Below are positions 1 through 6,798 of a stretch of DNA of 15,094 nucleotides, in pieces (the first letter of the stretch is position 1; each line of letters starts with the position of its first letter). The stretch covers positions 1 to 15,094 of the forward strand of contig DATAFJ010000170.1 in NCBI GenBank assembly GCA_036257535.1, given 5' to 3'. The stretch is from DATAEE01 sp036257535. Its GTDB lineage: Bacteria; Acidobacteriota; Vicinamibacteria; Vicinamibacterales; 2-12-FULL-66-21. The notes below the pieces were generated by a model that saw only the letters and a program-made list of their open reading frames with translations, was not told where the DNA came from and did not search any database. The translations under genes were made by a program, and so were the position numbers.

Positions 1-1
1 G

Positions 2-67
2 GTGACGGCAGGCGCGGTGTTCGCCGATCTGCTTCGGGTCTGCGCGTATCTCGGCGCGCGACTCTGA
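2..67 (+). CDS. Homoserine dehydrogenase (ThrA/Hom), C-terminal end only
   Basis: Only the last 21 codons and the TGA stop lie in the window. They read VTAGAVFADLLRVCAYLGARL, which matches the C-terminus of the homoserine dehydrogenase domain (E. coli ThrA ends in VTAAGVFADLLRTLSWKLG). The enzyme reduces aspartate semialdehyde to homoserine with NAD(P)H, the step before ThrB. Its stop codon shares one base with the start of thrB (TGATG), so the genes are probably translationally coupled. Whether this is a stand-alone dehydrogenase or a fusion with aspartate kinase cannot be seen, because the rest lies outside the window. Confidence 0.8.
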   Translation: MTAGAVFADLLRVCAYLGARL

Positions 68-996
68 TGCCGCGCGATACCGCCCTCGCTTTCGCGCCGG
101 CAAGCGTCGGCAACGTGGCGGTCGGCTTCGACATTCTCGGCCACAGCGTGCCGGTCATGGGCGATCGCGTCCGCGCGATCAGAATCCCGGATCGCAGCGT
201 GCGCATCGCCGGCATTACGGGCGTCGTCACCGACCTCCCGCTCACGGCCGAGCGCAACACCGCCGGGATGGCCGTCGCGAGCCTGATCGAACGCCTGGGG
301 CTCGACCACGGCTTCGAGCTGACGATCGAGAAGGGCATCCCGCTCGGCTCGGGGCTCGGCGGATCCGCCGCGTCGGCGGTCGCCGCGGTCGTTGCCGCGA
401 ACGCACTCCTCGCTCAGCCGGCAGATCCGATCGATCTCCTGAAGTGCGCGATCCGGGGCGAGGCGGTCGCAAGCGGCACCGCGCACGTCGACAACATCGC
501 GCCGTCGCTGTATGGCGGGCTCGTCCTCACGGTCGGCATCGACGAGCCGATCGTCCGGCATATCCCCGTGCCGGACGTCGTCCGCTGCGTGCTCGTCCAT
601 CCGCACATGGAGCTCACGACGCGCGCCTCCCGGGGCGTTCTGCAGAGGACGACGGCGTTGTCGGATGTCGTGTGGCAGCAGGCGAACCTGGCGGGATTTC
701 TGACCGGCTGCTTCACGGGAGACGTCGGCCTCATCCGCGCCTCGATGATCGACGTCGTGATCGAGCCGCAGCGCAAGGCGCTCATTCCAGGCTTCGACGC
801 GGTCAAGGATGCGGCGCTGACGAATGGATCGCTCGGCTGTTCGATCTCGGGTGGCGGGCCGACGGTGTTCGCGTGGTGTGAAGACGCACAGGCGGCGTCG
901 GTCCGCGATGCGATGGTTCGTGCGTTCGGCTCGCACGGCGTCGCGTCGGACGCGTGGATCGTCCAGATCGAAAACGTTGGGGCTCGTCTCACGTGA
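67..996 (+). CDS. thrB: Homoserine kinase
   Basis: A 309-residue GHMP-family kinase that phosphorylates homoserine to O-phosphohomoserine with ATP, the penultimate step of threonine synthesis in the cytoplasm. The N-terminus has the family's APASVGNVAVGFDILG segment (residues 10-25). The ATP-binding GHMP motif 2, PLGSGLGGSAA, is at 92-102, and motif 3, GCSISGGGPTVFAW, at 257-270. Length is normal for the family. The ATG at 67 overlaps the stop of the upstream homoserine dehydrogenase by one base, which supports this start. The stop (TGA at 994-996) overlaps the GTG start of thrC. The order dehydrogenase-kinase-synthase is the classical threonine operon. No attenuator or promoter is visible here because the operon begins upstream. 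Confidence 0.95.
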   Translation: MPRDTALAFAPASVGNVAVGFDILGHSVPVMGDRVRAIRIPDRSVRIAGITGVVTDLPLTAERNTAGMAVASLIERLGLDHGFELTIEKGIPLGSGLGGSAASAVAAVVAANALLAQPADPIDLLKCAIRGEAVASGTAHVDNIAPSLYGGLVLTVGIDEPIVRHIPVPDVVRCVLVHPHMELTTRASRGVLQRTTALSDVVWQQANLAGFLTGCFTGDVGLIRASMIDVVIEPQRKALIPGFDAVKDAALTNGSLGCSISGGGPTVFAWCEDAQAASVRDAMVRAFGSHGVASDAWIVQIENVGARLT

Positions 997-2327
997 CTCT
1001 CACCAGTACCCGTGACGCTGCCAGCACCGCCACGCTCAGCGAAGCAATCGCGCGCGGGCTTGCGCCCGACGGCGGCCTCTACGTGCCGCCGGCGATGCCG
1101 CGGACATCGCCCTTGGATTTCGACGGGCTCGAGGCGCTTCCGGAGATTGCGGCGCGGCTGCTCCGGCCCTTTTTCGCCGGCGATCCGCTCGAACCCGAGC
1201 TCGCCGCGATCTGCGCCGAAGCGCTCGACGTGCCGGCGCCGGTCGTGCCGATCGATCGCGCGCCGGGCGCGGCCAGCGTGCTCGAGCTGTTTCACGGACC
1301 CACGTCCGCCTTCAAGGATTTCGGCGCGCGCTTTCTCGCGGCGTGTCTTGCGCGGACGCATCGCAATTCGCGGGCGACCGGGGGGCAGGGGCCCCCGGAT
1401 CGAGCAAAGCTCACGATGCTCGTCGCCACGTCGGGCGACACCGGTGGGGCAGTGGCGGCCGCGTTCTTCGGACGGTCGTGGGCCGACGTCGCCCTGCTGT
1501 ATCCGAAGGGACTCGTGTCGGCCCGGCAGGCGCAGCAGCTCGCCTGCTGGGGAGGCAACGTCCGGACGTTCGCCGTGCAGGGCACGTTCGACGACTGCCA
1601 GCGCGTCGTCAAGGAGGCCATGCTCGATCCGGCCCTGTCGCGCGTCCGCACGCTGTCGTCCGCGAACAGCATCAACATCGGCCGTCTGCTCCCGCAGATG
1701 TCCTACTACGCCGCGGCGAGCCTTGCCATCTTTCGGCGCGAATCGCGCAGGCCGAACTTCATCGTGCCGACCGGCAATCTGGGGAACGCCGTCGCGTGCG
1801 TGTGGGCGCGCGAGATGGGTCTGCCGATCGGCAGAATCGTCCTCGCGACCAATCGCAACCGGACGATCGTCGACTATCTCGAGCGGGGCGACTGGCGGCC
1901 TCGCCAGAGCGTCGCGACGCTCGCGTCCGCGATGGACGTCGGCAATCCATCGAACATGGAGCGGCTGAACGCGCTGTTTCCCGGCGTCGAGAACCTTCGC
2001 GGGCACGTGACGGCGCACTCGGTCACAGACGACGAGATCCGGGCCACGATCGGACGCGACGCGGCGGAGCTCGATCGCGTGTGGTGCCCTCACTCGGCGG
2101 CAGCCGCCCACGTGTATCGCACCGTTCGCGCCGAAGATCCGGACGCGCACTGGGTGATCGTCGCCACCGCTCATCCCGCGAAGTTCAACGACATCGTCGA
2201 GCCGCTCGTCGGCCGCGAGGTTCCGATCCCGCCGGCTCTGGAGCGTTTGCTGTCGCTGCCACGGTCGGAAGAGGATCTCATCCCGACACTCGACGCGCTT
2301 CGCGGCCGACTTGAAGCCACGGGCTGA
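993..2327 (+). CDS. thrC: Threonine synthase
   Basis: A 444-residue PLP-dependent lyase that converts O-phosphohomoserine to threonine. I chose the GTG at 993, which overlaps the thrB stop in a GTGA junction and gives the usual N-terminus (TSTRD...ATLSEAIARGLAPDGGLYVP). An ATG in the same frame at 954 would lie inside thrB and adds 13 residues with no family match. The PLP lysine lies in FHGPTSAFKDFGARF (Lys108), and the phosphate-binding SGDTGGAV loop is at about 147-154. GNLGNAVA in the middle is also typical. Between the lysine motif and the SGDTGG loop sits a short Gly/Pro-rich stretch (RATGGQGPPDRAK) encoded by a GC-rich hairpin; see findings. Length is within the family range for the bacterial class with an N-terminal domain. 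Confidence 0.95.
   Translation: MTLTSTRDAASTATLSEAIARGLAPDGGLYVPPAMPRTSPLDFDGLEALPEIAARLLRPFFAGDPLEPELAAICAEALDVPAPVVPIDRAPGAASVLELFHGPTSAFKDFGARFLAACLARTHRNSRATGGQGPPDRAKLTMLVATSGDTGGAVAAAFFGRSWADVALLYPKGLVSARQAQQLACWGGNVRTFAVQGTFDDCQRVVKEAMLDPALSRVRTLSSANSINIGRLLPQMSYYAAASLAIFRRESRRPNFIVPTGNLGNAVACVWAREMGLPIGRIVLATNRNRTIVDYLERGDWRPRQSVATLASAMDVGNPSNMERLNALFPGVENLRGHVTAHSVTDDEIRATIGRDAAELDRVWCPHSAAAAHVYRTVRAEDPDAHWVIVATAHPAKFNDIVEPLVGREVPIPPALERLLSLPRSEEDLIPTLDALRGRLEATG
1378..1398 (+). repeat. GC-only hairpin inside thrC
   Basis: CCGGGGG at 1378-1384 and CCCCCGG at 1392-1398 form a perfect 7-bp stem around a 7-nt loop. It lies in frame in thrC and encodes the Gly/Pro-rich loop between the PLP-lysine motif and the SGDTGG motif. 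It could be a small inserted repeat or simply a surface loop of GC-rich codons. Confidence 0.5.
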
Positions 2328-2437
2328 TTAGCGTTAGAGTGGTGGCACGTCCAGCGGTTTCTGCTGATACAGGCCCGCCGATGCGAATTCCTCAGTAGCT
2401 CCTCCGCGTCCCTGATTTTCTCGACAATCAGCTGAAG

Positions 2438-2493
2438 GTTCGGCTCAAGCCGGACGCTACCTTCCTCATCGTAGTGTCCGGCTTCAGCCGGAC
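2438..2493. repeat. Inverted pair of 23-nt REP-like units
   Basis: The right unit, GTAGTGTCCGGCTTCAGCCGGAC at 2471-2493, contains an 18-nt near-perfect palindrome (8-bp arms GTCCGGCT/AGCCGGAC, two bases between). The left unit at 2438-2460 is its reverse complement with three mismatches. Ten bases (2461-2470) separate them. The head-to-head arrangement is like a BIME of two REP units. I recall this motif as dispersed in Vicinamibacteria-type genomes, but no other copy is in this window. It fills the space just upstream of the ABC transporter, ending 14 bases before its ATG, so it may affect that messenger's leader. Confidence 0.75.
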
Positions 2494-2507
2494 GAGGATC
2501 CGTCGTC

Positions 2508-3455
2508 ATGTCCGAAACAGCTATACGTGTTCGTGATCTCGTCAAGGTGTACTCGCGCCGGGGGCAACCGGCGGTTCGCGCCGTCGACGGGCTGAGCTTC
2601 GAGGTTGCGCGCGGCGCGATCTTCGGTCTGCTCGGCCCGAACGGCGCCGGCAAGACGACCGTCGTGCGCATCCTCTCGACGCTGGCGCGGCCTTCGTCCG
2701 GCTCCGCCACCGTGCTCGGCTTCGACGTCGTCGGCACGCCGCTCGAAGTGCGCCGCCGCATCTCGGTCGTGATCCAGGAGAGCGCGGCGGAGCTCTTCCT
2801 CACGGTCCGCGACAACCTCGGTACGTTCGCGCGCTTCCACGGCCTCGGCTTGGGAGAGATTCGCGAGCGCGCCGATCGTGTGCTCGACGATTTCGGACTC
2901 ACGGCCGAAGCGGGCCGCAAGGTTATGGATCTGAGCGGCGGCTTCCGCCGCCGCGTTCAGGTCGCCAAGGTCTTCATGGTCCCGACACCCGTCGTCTTTC
3001 TGGACGAGTTCTCGACCGGCATGGACCCGCTGCTGAAGCGCCGCGTGATGGACAAGCTGCGCCAGGAGGCGGCTGGCGGCAGGACGATCGTGTTGACGAC
3101 ACAGATCCTGGGGGAGGCGGAGGAGTTGTGTGACGACATCCTGATCATCAACCGCGGGCGTGAGGCGGCGCGCGGCGATCTGAACACGCTGAAGCTGCTG
3201 TCGCAGGGCGTGTACGACGTCACGATAACGTTCGACGCGCTGCCCTCGGGCATCGAGGACGAACTGAAGGCGCGCAGCCCGTCGCGGCTGTCGATCGCGC
3301 ACAACACGATCGAGATGACGGTCAGAGAAGACGGTCAGAACATCCTGGCGATCGTCGGAAGCCTGGCCTCACGCGGCCGCGTGCTCCGGCTCGAGGTCGG
3401 CGGCGCGAGCCTCGAAGATATTTTCGTGGAGCTGACGAAGGGGGGACAGTCATGA
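2508..3455 (+). CDS. ABC-2 type exporter, ATP-binding subunit (drug-resistance/daunorubicin-type family)
   Basis: A 315-residue ABC ATPase that would energise the permease encoded next. Walker A GPNGAGKTT is at 43-51, the Q-loop at about Gln90 (VVIQES), the signature LSGGFRRRV at 142-150 and Walker B VVFLDE at 162-167. Two positions depart from the usual pattern. The D-loop approach reads FLDEFSTGMDP instead of FLDEPTTGLDP, and the H-loop reads TTQILGEAEE with Gln199 where the switch histidine is expected. Residues after 225 form the C-terminal extension typical of DrrA/CcmA-like subunits. The ATG has a modest GAGG 10-11 bases upstream, directly after the REP-like repeat. The substrate cannot be told. 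Confidence 0.9.
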   Translation: MSETAIRVRDLVKVYSRRGQPAVRAVDGLSFEVARGAIFGLLGPNGAGKTTVVRILSTLARPSSGSATVLGFDVVGTPLEVRRRISVVIQESAAELFLTVRDNLGTFARFHGLGLGEIRERADRVLDDFGLTAEAGRKVMDLSGGFRRRVQVAKVFMVPTPVVFLDEFSTGMDPLLKRRVMDKLRQEAAGGRTIVLTTQILGEAEELCDDILIINRGREAARGDLNTLKLLSQGVYDVTITFDALPSGIEDELKARSPSRLSIAHNTIEMTVREDGQNILAIVGSLASRGRVLRLEVGGASLEDIFVELTKGGQS

Positions 3456-4201
3456 GCGCCTTCGGCGCGGTGATGTACCGGGAAGGAAAGATCCGCGCGA
3501 CCAACGGCCTGTTCATCTTCTGGGACGTCGTCTATCCGCTCGGCTATCTGCTCGTGTTCGGCGTGGCGATGAACGAGGCGTTCGGCTTCACGAAGCTGCC
3601 GGTGGATTACAACGCGTTCTTCCTGGCGGGCGTGCTGGGGATGGCGGGGTTCGGCATCGCGTCGAACACCGCCTGGTCGTTCTTCATGGACCGCGACAAC
3701 GGCATCTTCTACGAGATGCTCACGTATCCGATGAGCCGCGCGGAGTATCTGCTCGGCAAGGTGCTGTTCAACGTCGCGATCGCGCTGCTGCAGGCGGTGG
3801 TCACGGTGCTGCTCGCCTCGGCGCTGCTCGGCGTGCCGCTGAGGCCGGAGGCGCTGCCGCTGCTCGTCGCCGCGGTCACGATCGGCACGGCCGGGTGGTT
3901 TTTCTTCTACGCGATATTCGCGCTCGCCATCAGGCGGAACGACGCGTTCAACACGGTCACGTCGATCTTCTACTTCGCCTTTCTGTTCGCGAGCTCCATG
4001 TTCTACCCGATCGAGCCCTTGCCGGCCGCGTTCCGGGCCGTCGCGCTCGTCAACCCGATCACCTGGCACGTGGACGTCATGCGGTTTGCCACGATCGGCG
4101 TCGGAGACGCGGGACGGATAGCGGTCGAGGCGGCGGCGTTTCTCGTGTTTACCGCCGCCTCGTTCGTGGGGGCGCTCGTGGTGCTGCGACGGGAAGGCTG
4201 A
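3452..4201 (+). CDS. ABC-2 type exporter, permease subunit
   Basis: A 249-residue membrane protein with six predicted hydrophobic segments at about 19-40, 53-78, 105-127, 135-159, 168-187 and 223-245, the layout of ABC-2 permeases. The cytoplasmic stretch FFMDRDNGIFYEMLTYPMSRAEYLLGK between segments 2 and 3, and the conserved motif near NPITWHVDVMR before the last segment, are family features. Its ATG overlaps the ATPase stop (ATGA, 3452-3455), so the two subunits are coupled and should form one transporter. It ends six bases before the convergent lipoprotein gene. No substrate-binding or membrane-fusion gene accompanies it, so a simple two-gene exporter is inferred. Confidence 0.9.
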   Translation: MSAFGAVMYREGKIRATNGLFIFWDVVYPLGYLLVFGVAMNEAFGFTKLPVDYNAFFLAGVLGMAGFGIASNTAWSFFMDRDNGIFYEMLTYPMSRAEYLLGKVLFNVAIALLQAVVTVLLASALLGVPLRPEALPLLVAAVTIGTAGWFFFYAIFALAIRRNDAFNTVTSIFYFAFLFASSMFYPIEPLPAAFRAVALVNPITWHVDVMRFATIGVGDAGRIAVEAAAFLVFTAASFVGALVVLRREG

Positions 4202-4207
4202 AGGCGC

Positions 4208-5056
4208 CTACTCCGGACGGACTCGCTCGGCGAGCACGCGGCCGTCGCTCTGCACGTGACCGTCGGCGCGCGTGGACTGGTTGTTCCCCAGCCCCGAGCA
4301 GGAGCGGTCCTTGAACTCCGTCGTGGCGTTCGTGAAGAACCGCGTGCCGTTGATGCTGAACGACAGCGACGGGCACGTGCCCGAGAGCCCGGCGAGAGCG
4401 CCGCGGCGATCGACGCCCTGCGCGTTCTCGAGCTGTACTTTCTCGGCGCGGATCACACCGGCAATGACGGGTCCTTCGACCTCCACCTGCTGGCCGTTCA
4501 CGAGCAGCTCGCATGTGACGCGCCGGAAGAGCGTGGCGGCCGTCGTGGCGACGGTCTGCCCGGCGGCGGTGAAAAAGCGGTTCGGACAGCCGCCGGTCAA
4601 GCCTGCCACGTTTCCGAGGATTTCACTGTCGGCGACGCCGTCATCGTTGCGGTCGTTGTCCCGTCCGCTGACGCCGTCTCGAAGCGTCGCCGAGTTGCCG
4701 CTGACCGATACCGTAATCGACACGACTTGCCCTTCCTGGAGCGTCCCCAGCGCCAGCATTGCGTTGACGGACGGCCCGCTGAACTGCAGGCGGACCGCGC
4801 CGGGCGGGACGCGCGACAGCGCGAAACGCCCGTCGCCGCCTACGCGGGTCGACACGGCGGTGTTCGCAACGGTGACGTCCAGCGGCGACACCGGATTGAC
4901 GACCAGGCCGTTGATAGTGGCACCGGCGAGCTGAGCTGTCGGGCTCGCGGGCGACGAGGGTTCGCCAGCCGGCGGTCCTCCGTCGCTGCACGCGATGAGG
5001 GTCAGCGCGAGGGCAGCAGCGAGGACCAGTCGGCTGCAACCGCGGAGGGGTGCCAT
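4208..5056 (-). CDS. Secreted lipoprotein with DUF5666-like repeats
   Basis: A 282-residue predicted lipoprotein. The N-terminus MAPLRGCSRLVLAAALALTL is a signal peptide ending in a lipobox (LIAC, lipidated Cys23), followed by a Gly/Pro/Ser linker. Residues about 45-115 resemble a carboxypeptidase-regulatory/transthyretin-like beta sandwich (INGLVVNP...GRFALSRVPPG). Residues about 148-210 and 218-282 look like two DUF5666-type beta modules (F-x-x-N/A-T-x-F...VEVEG...A-E-K-V). The second module repeats the pattern CPSLSFSINGTRFFTNATTEF. An Asp-rich stretch, RDNDRNDDGVADSE, is a possible calcium-binding loop. The ATG at 5056 has GGAGGA six bases upstream; longer reading upstream would run through the neighbour's leader. 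Function is unknown; an envelope role is inferred. Confidence 0.85.
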   Translation of the reverse strand: MAPLRGCSRLVLAAALALTLIACSDGGPPAGEPSSPASPTAQLAGATINGLVVNPVSPLDVTVANTAVSTRVGGDGRFALSRVPPGAVRLQFSGPSVNAMLALGTLQEGQVVSITVSVSGNSATLRDGVSGRDNDRNDDGVADSEILGNVAGLTGGCPNRFFTAAGQTVATTAATLFRRVTCELLVNGQQVEVEGPVIAGVIRAEKVQLENAQGVDRRGALAGLSGTCPSLSFSINGTRFFTNATTEFKDRSCSGLGNNQSTRADGHVQSDGRVLAERVRPE

Positions 5057-5060
5057 GATT

Positions 5061-5066
5061 TCCTCC
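5061..5066 (-). promoter_or_regulatory. Shine-Dalgarno site of the lipoprotein gene
   Basis: GGAGGA on the minus strand, four bases before the ATG at 5056. It fixes the start of the lipoprotein at the signal peptide rather than at the far upstream in-frame ATG. Confidence 0.7.
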
Positions 5067-5244
5067 ATCCGCAATTCGCAGGGCGCAGCCGACCGGATGG
5101 CAGAAAGGCTGCAACGTATATGCCCCGGGATGCGCTCTCCATTTCCGGCTGAATTCCCGACGCATTCCAACCGCATGGATCGGCATGCGCCGACGATGCG
5201 CGTAAGGCCTTTCGGATTTCGAAGGGTGGTGCGCCACAAACCCC

Positions 5245-5250
5245 GGAGGA
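5245..5250 (+). promoter_or_regulatory. Shine-Dalgarno site of the MerB-like gene
   Basis: GGAGGA ends five bases before the ATG at 5256. It selects this start over in-frame starts further upstream that overlap the divergent lipoprotein gene. Confidence 0.75.
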
Positions 5251-5255
5251 CGGCC

Positions 5256-5945
5256 ATGGACTTCGACACTCGGGTCAAGATGCACATCTACGAGACCGTG
5301 GCGGAGACTACAAAGCTGCCGACGTCGAGAGAAGTCGGGGAGGAGCTGCGGGCGACCATCCAGGAGGTCGAGGCGGCTTTTGTAAGGCTTCATCAGAAGC
5401 GGCTGCTCGTGCCCGAGCCCGGCCGGCCGTCGTCGATCCGTATGGCGCCGCCGTTTTCGGGAATCCGAACGGCTTTTGCCGTGAACGCGCAGGGGAAAAA
5501 CTATTTCGCGAACTGCGCGTGGGACGCGCTCGGCGTTCCGGCGGCGCTGCATGCCGACGCCGTCATCGAAGCATCCGACGGACAGACAGGCGAGCGCATG
5601 CGGCTCCTCGTCCGGAACGGAAAAGTCGGGTTCGAACCGTGCGTCATCCACTTCGCCGTTCCCGCCGCGCGCTGGTGGGACGACATCATCTACACGTGAG
5701 CCACGATGCTCCTCTTCCGGTCGGAAGAGACGGTAAACCAGTGGTGTAGGGTGAACGGCCTGCCGCGACGACCCATTATCAGTCTCGATCAGTTGTGGTC
5801 GCTGGCGGTCACGTGGTACGGCAACCGGTTGACGGTCGAGTCCCGGCGCCCGGGGCCCGGCGAGATGACAGGCATCTTCGAAGCGATCGGGTTGAAGGGC
5901 TCGTTCTGGAATCCGAACGCCGACGAATGGCGCTCGTCGGTCTAG
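5256..5945 (+). CDS. MerB-like organomercurial (alkylmercury) lyase, probable selenoprotein with in-frame UGA (Sec148)
   Basis: Read through the UGA at 5697-5699, this is a 229-residue protein of the alkylmercury lyase family, which cleaves carbon-mercury bonds by protonolysis. Residues 1-60 form a winged-helix-like N-terminal domain (LPTSREVGEELRATIQEVEAAF). The catalytic pair is NCAWDALG, with Cys87 and Asp90 matching MerB Cys96 and Asp99. The UGA is codon 148 in WWDDIIYT-U-ATMLLFRSEE. Aligned to MerB (SFCCHVHFFAS) it falls on the catalytic Cys159. The sequence after it, including LDQLWSLAVTWYGNRL, is typical C-terminal family sequence in the same frame, with no other stop until 5945. A SECIS-like hairpin follows. 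The alternative is a pseudogene with Cys TGC mutated to TGA, or a sequencing error; the hairpin argues against both. Without readthrough the product would be 147 aa and lack the catalytic residue. No merA or merR is nearby, so the true substrate is open. Confidence 0.8.
5697..5729 (+). promoter_or_regulatory. Candidate bacterial SECIS element with its UGA codon
   Basis: UGA is at 5697-5699. CTCTTCC (5712-5718) pairs perfectly with GGAAGAG (5723-5729) around the tetraloop GGUC (5719-5722). In the E. coli fdhF SECIS the loop is also GGUC, at bases 22-25 counted from the U of UGA; here it is at 23-26. SelB binds the G and U of that loop. The fdhF bulged U17 is not evident here, where base 17 is a paired U. 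Confidence 0.75.
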
Positions 5946-6796
5946 TCGTTCAAGGCCAGCTCGAAGACGGCACGATCCAGCCGCTCCCTGAACTTCTGAT
6001 CGGCGTGACACACGAGACAAGCCGTCTGCCCGACGCCCGGCAGGGTCGACACGATCGCGTACGTCTGCCCGCCCGTCGTCCAGGCCAGCGAGGATCGGCC
6101 GCGGGCGTCGCGGGAGACGTACACGCGCTTGGCGAGCCATGCGCCCGCCGGCCGCTCAGGGACGTCGTCTTCCCTCGCGGTGACGAGCGTGACAGGCCGT
6201 CCATCGACTTCATACGCGACGACTGACGCAGCGGCGCCATCGGCGTCGACGACCGCGGCGCCGCGCACCCGAATGGCGGGCCATCCAGCCCGGACCAGCG
6301 GTTGGGCCAGGCTCGTCTCGGGCGCGCGCCGGGCACGCTGCCACGCGCGGACCCGCGCTGGATCGGTCGATTCGAAATCGAGATCGAGATTTCCCGCTTC
6401 GAGCCGCTGATGAAGATCGCTTGCGAGCGGCGTGAGCCCGGCGGGTCCGGCTTCGGTAATCAGGTCGGGGCCGATACCGGCGAGTAAGAAGTAACTCGCC
6501 CCGCCGACCGCCATCACGAGAGCCGCGGCCGCGGCGACAAGCCCGGGACTAACGTGACGAGGACGTTTGCCGGCTCTTCGCAGGGCCGCGGTCAGCTTTT
6601 CCGCGTCGCCCGGCGGCATGGCGACGGCCGGGAGCGCCTCGAGCATCCGTCGCGCGCGCTGCACGGCGTCGAGCGCGCCGCGGCAGTCCTCGCACTCCGC
6701 GATGTGGATCCTCACTCGATCGGCCCGGCGCGGATCGAGTCGTCCCTCCGTGTAGGCCGCTAGATCGTCGAGAACATGACGCTGGAACATCTTCAT
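5942..6796 (-). CDS. Membrane-bound anti-sigma factor with zinc-finger domain and C-terminal CXXCH motif
   Basis: A 284-residue single-pass protein that should hold the ECF sigma factor encoded just upstream. The cytoplasmic N-terminus has the zf-HC2/ZAS signature H31-x3-C35-x2-C38 (HIAECEDC). One transmembrane helix spans about 85-107. The outer domain (about 115-250) resembles those of other transmembrane anti-sigma factors (VAYEVDGRPVTLVTARE...WTTGGQTYAIVS). Unusually it ends in QTACLVCHADQKF: Cys260-x2-Cys263-His264, a c-type haem attachment motif on the predicted outer side. Its ATG at 6796 lies two bases after the sigma factor stop, with GGAG in the sigma gene's last codons, so the pair is coupled. 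Its stop codon overlaps the MerB-like gene's stop in the tetranucleotide CTAG (5942-5945). Confidence 0.88.
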   Translation of the reverse strand: MKMFQRHVLDDLAAYTEGRLDPRRADRVRIHIAECEDCRGALDAVQRARRMLEALPAVAMPPGDAEKLTAALRRAGKRPRHVSPGLVAAAAALVMAVGGASYFLLAGIGPDLITEAGPAGLTPLASDLHQRLEAGNLDLDFESTDPARVRAWQRARRAPETSLAQPLVRAGWPAIRVRGAAVVDADGAAASVVAYEVDGRPVTLVTAREDDVPERPAGAWLAKRVYVSRDARGRSSLAWTTGGQTYAIVSTLPGVGQTACLVCHADQKFRERLDRAVFELALND

Positions 6797-6798
6797 CG

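Noticed and set aside
414..2174. A 586-codon minus-strand open frame opposite thrB and thrC
   Set aside because: It is Arg/Asp/Gly-rich shadow sequence antisense to two unmistakable genes, as is common in high-GC DNA; no family resemblance.
5256..5699. Treating the MerB-like gene as two separate genes, 147 aa and 79 aa
   Set aside because: The second piece has no ribosome site and starts in the same frame three codons after the UGA; both pieces align to one lyase family across the stop.
4641..6140. A 499-codon minus-strand frame across the lipoprotein and MerB-like genes
   Set aside because: It is the shadow of three better genes and shows only Arg/Pro/Gly-rich sequence.
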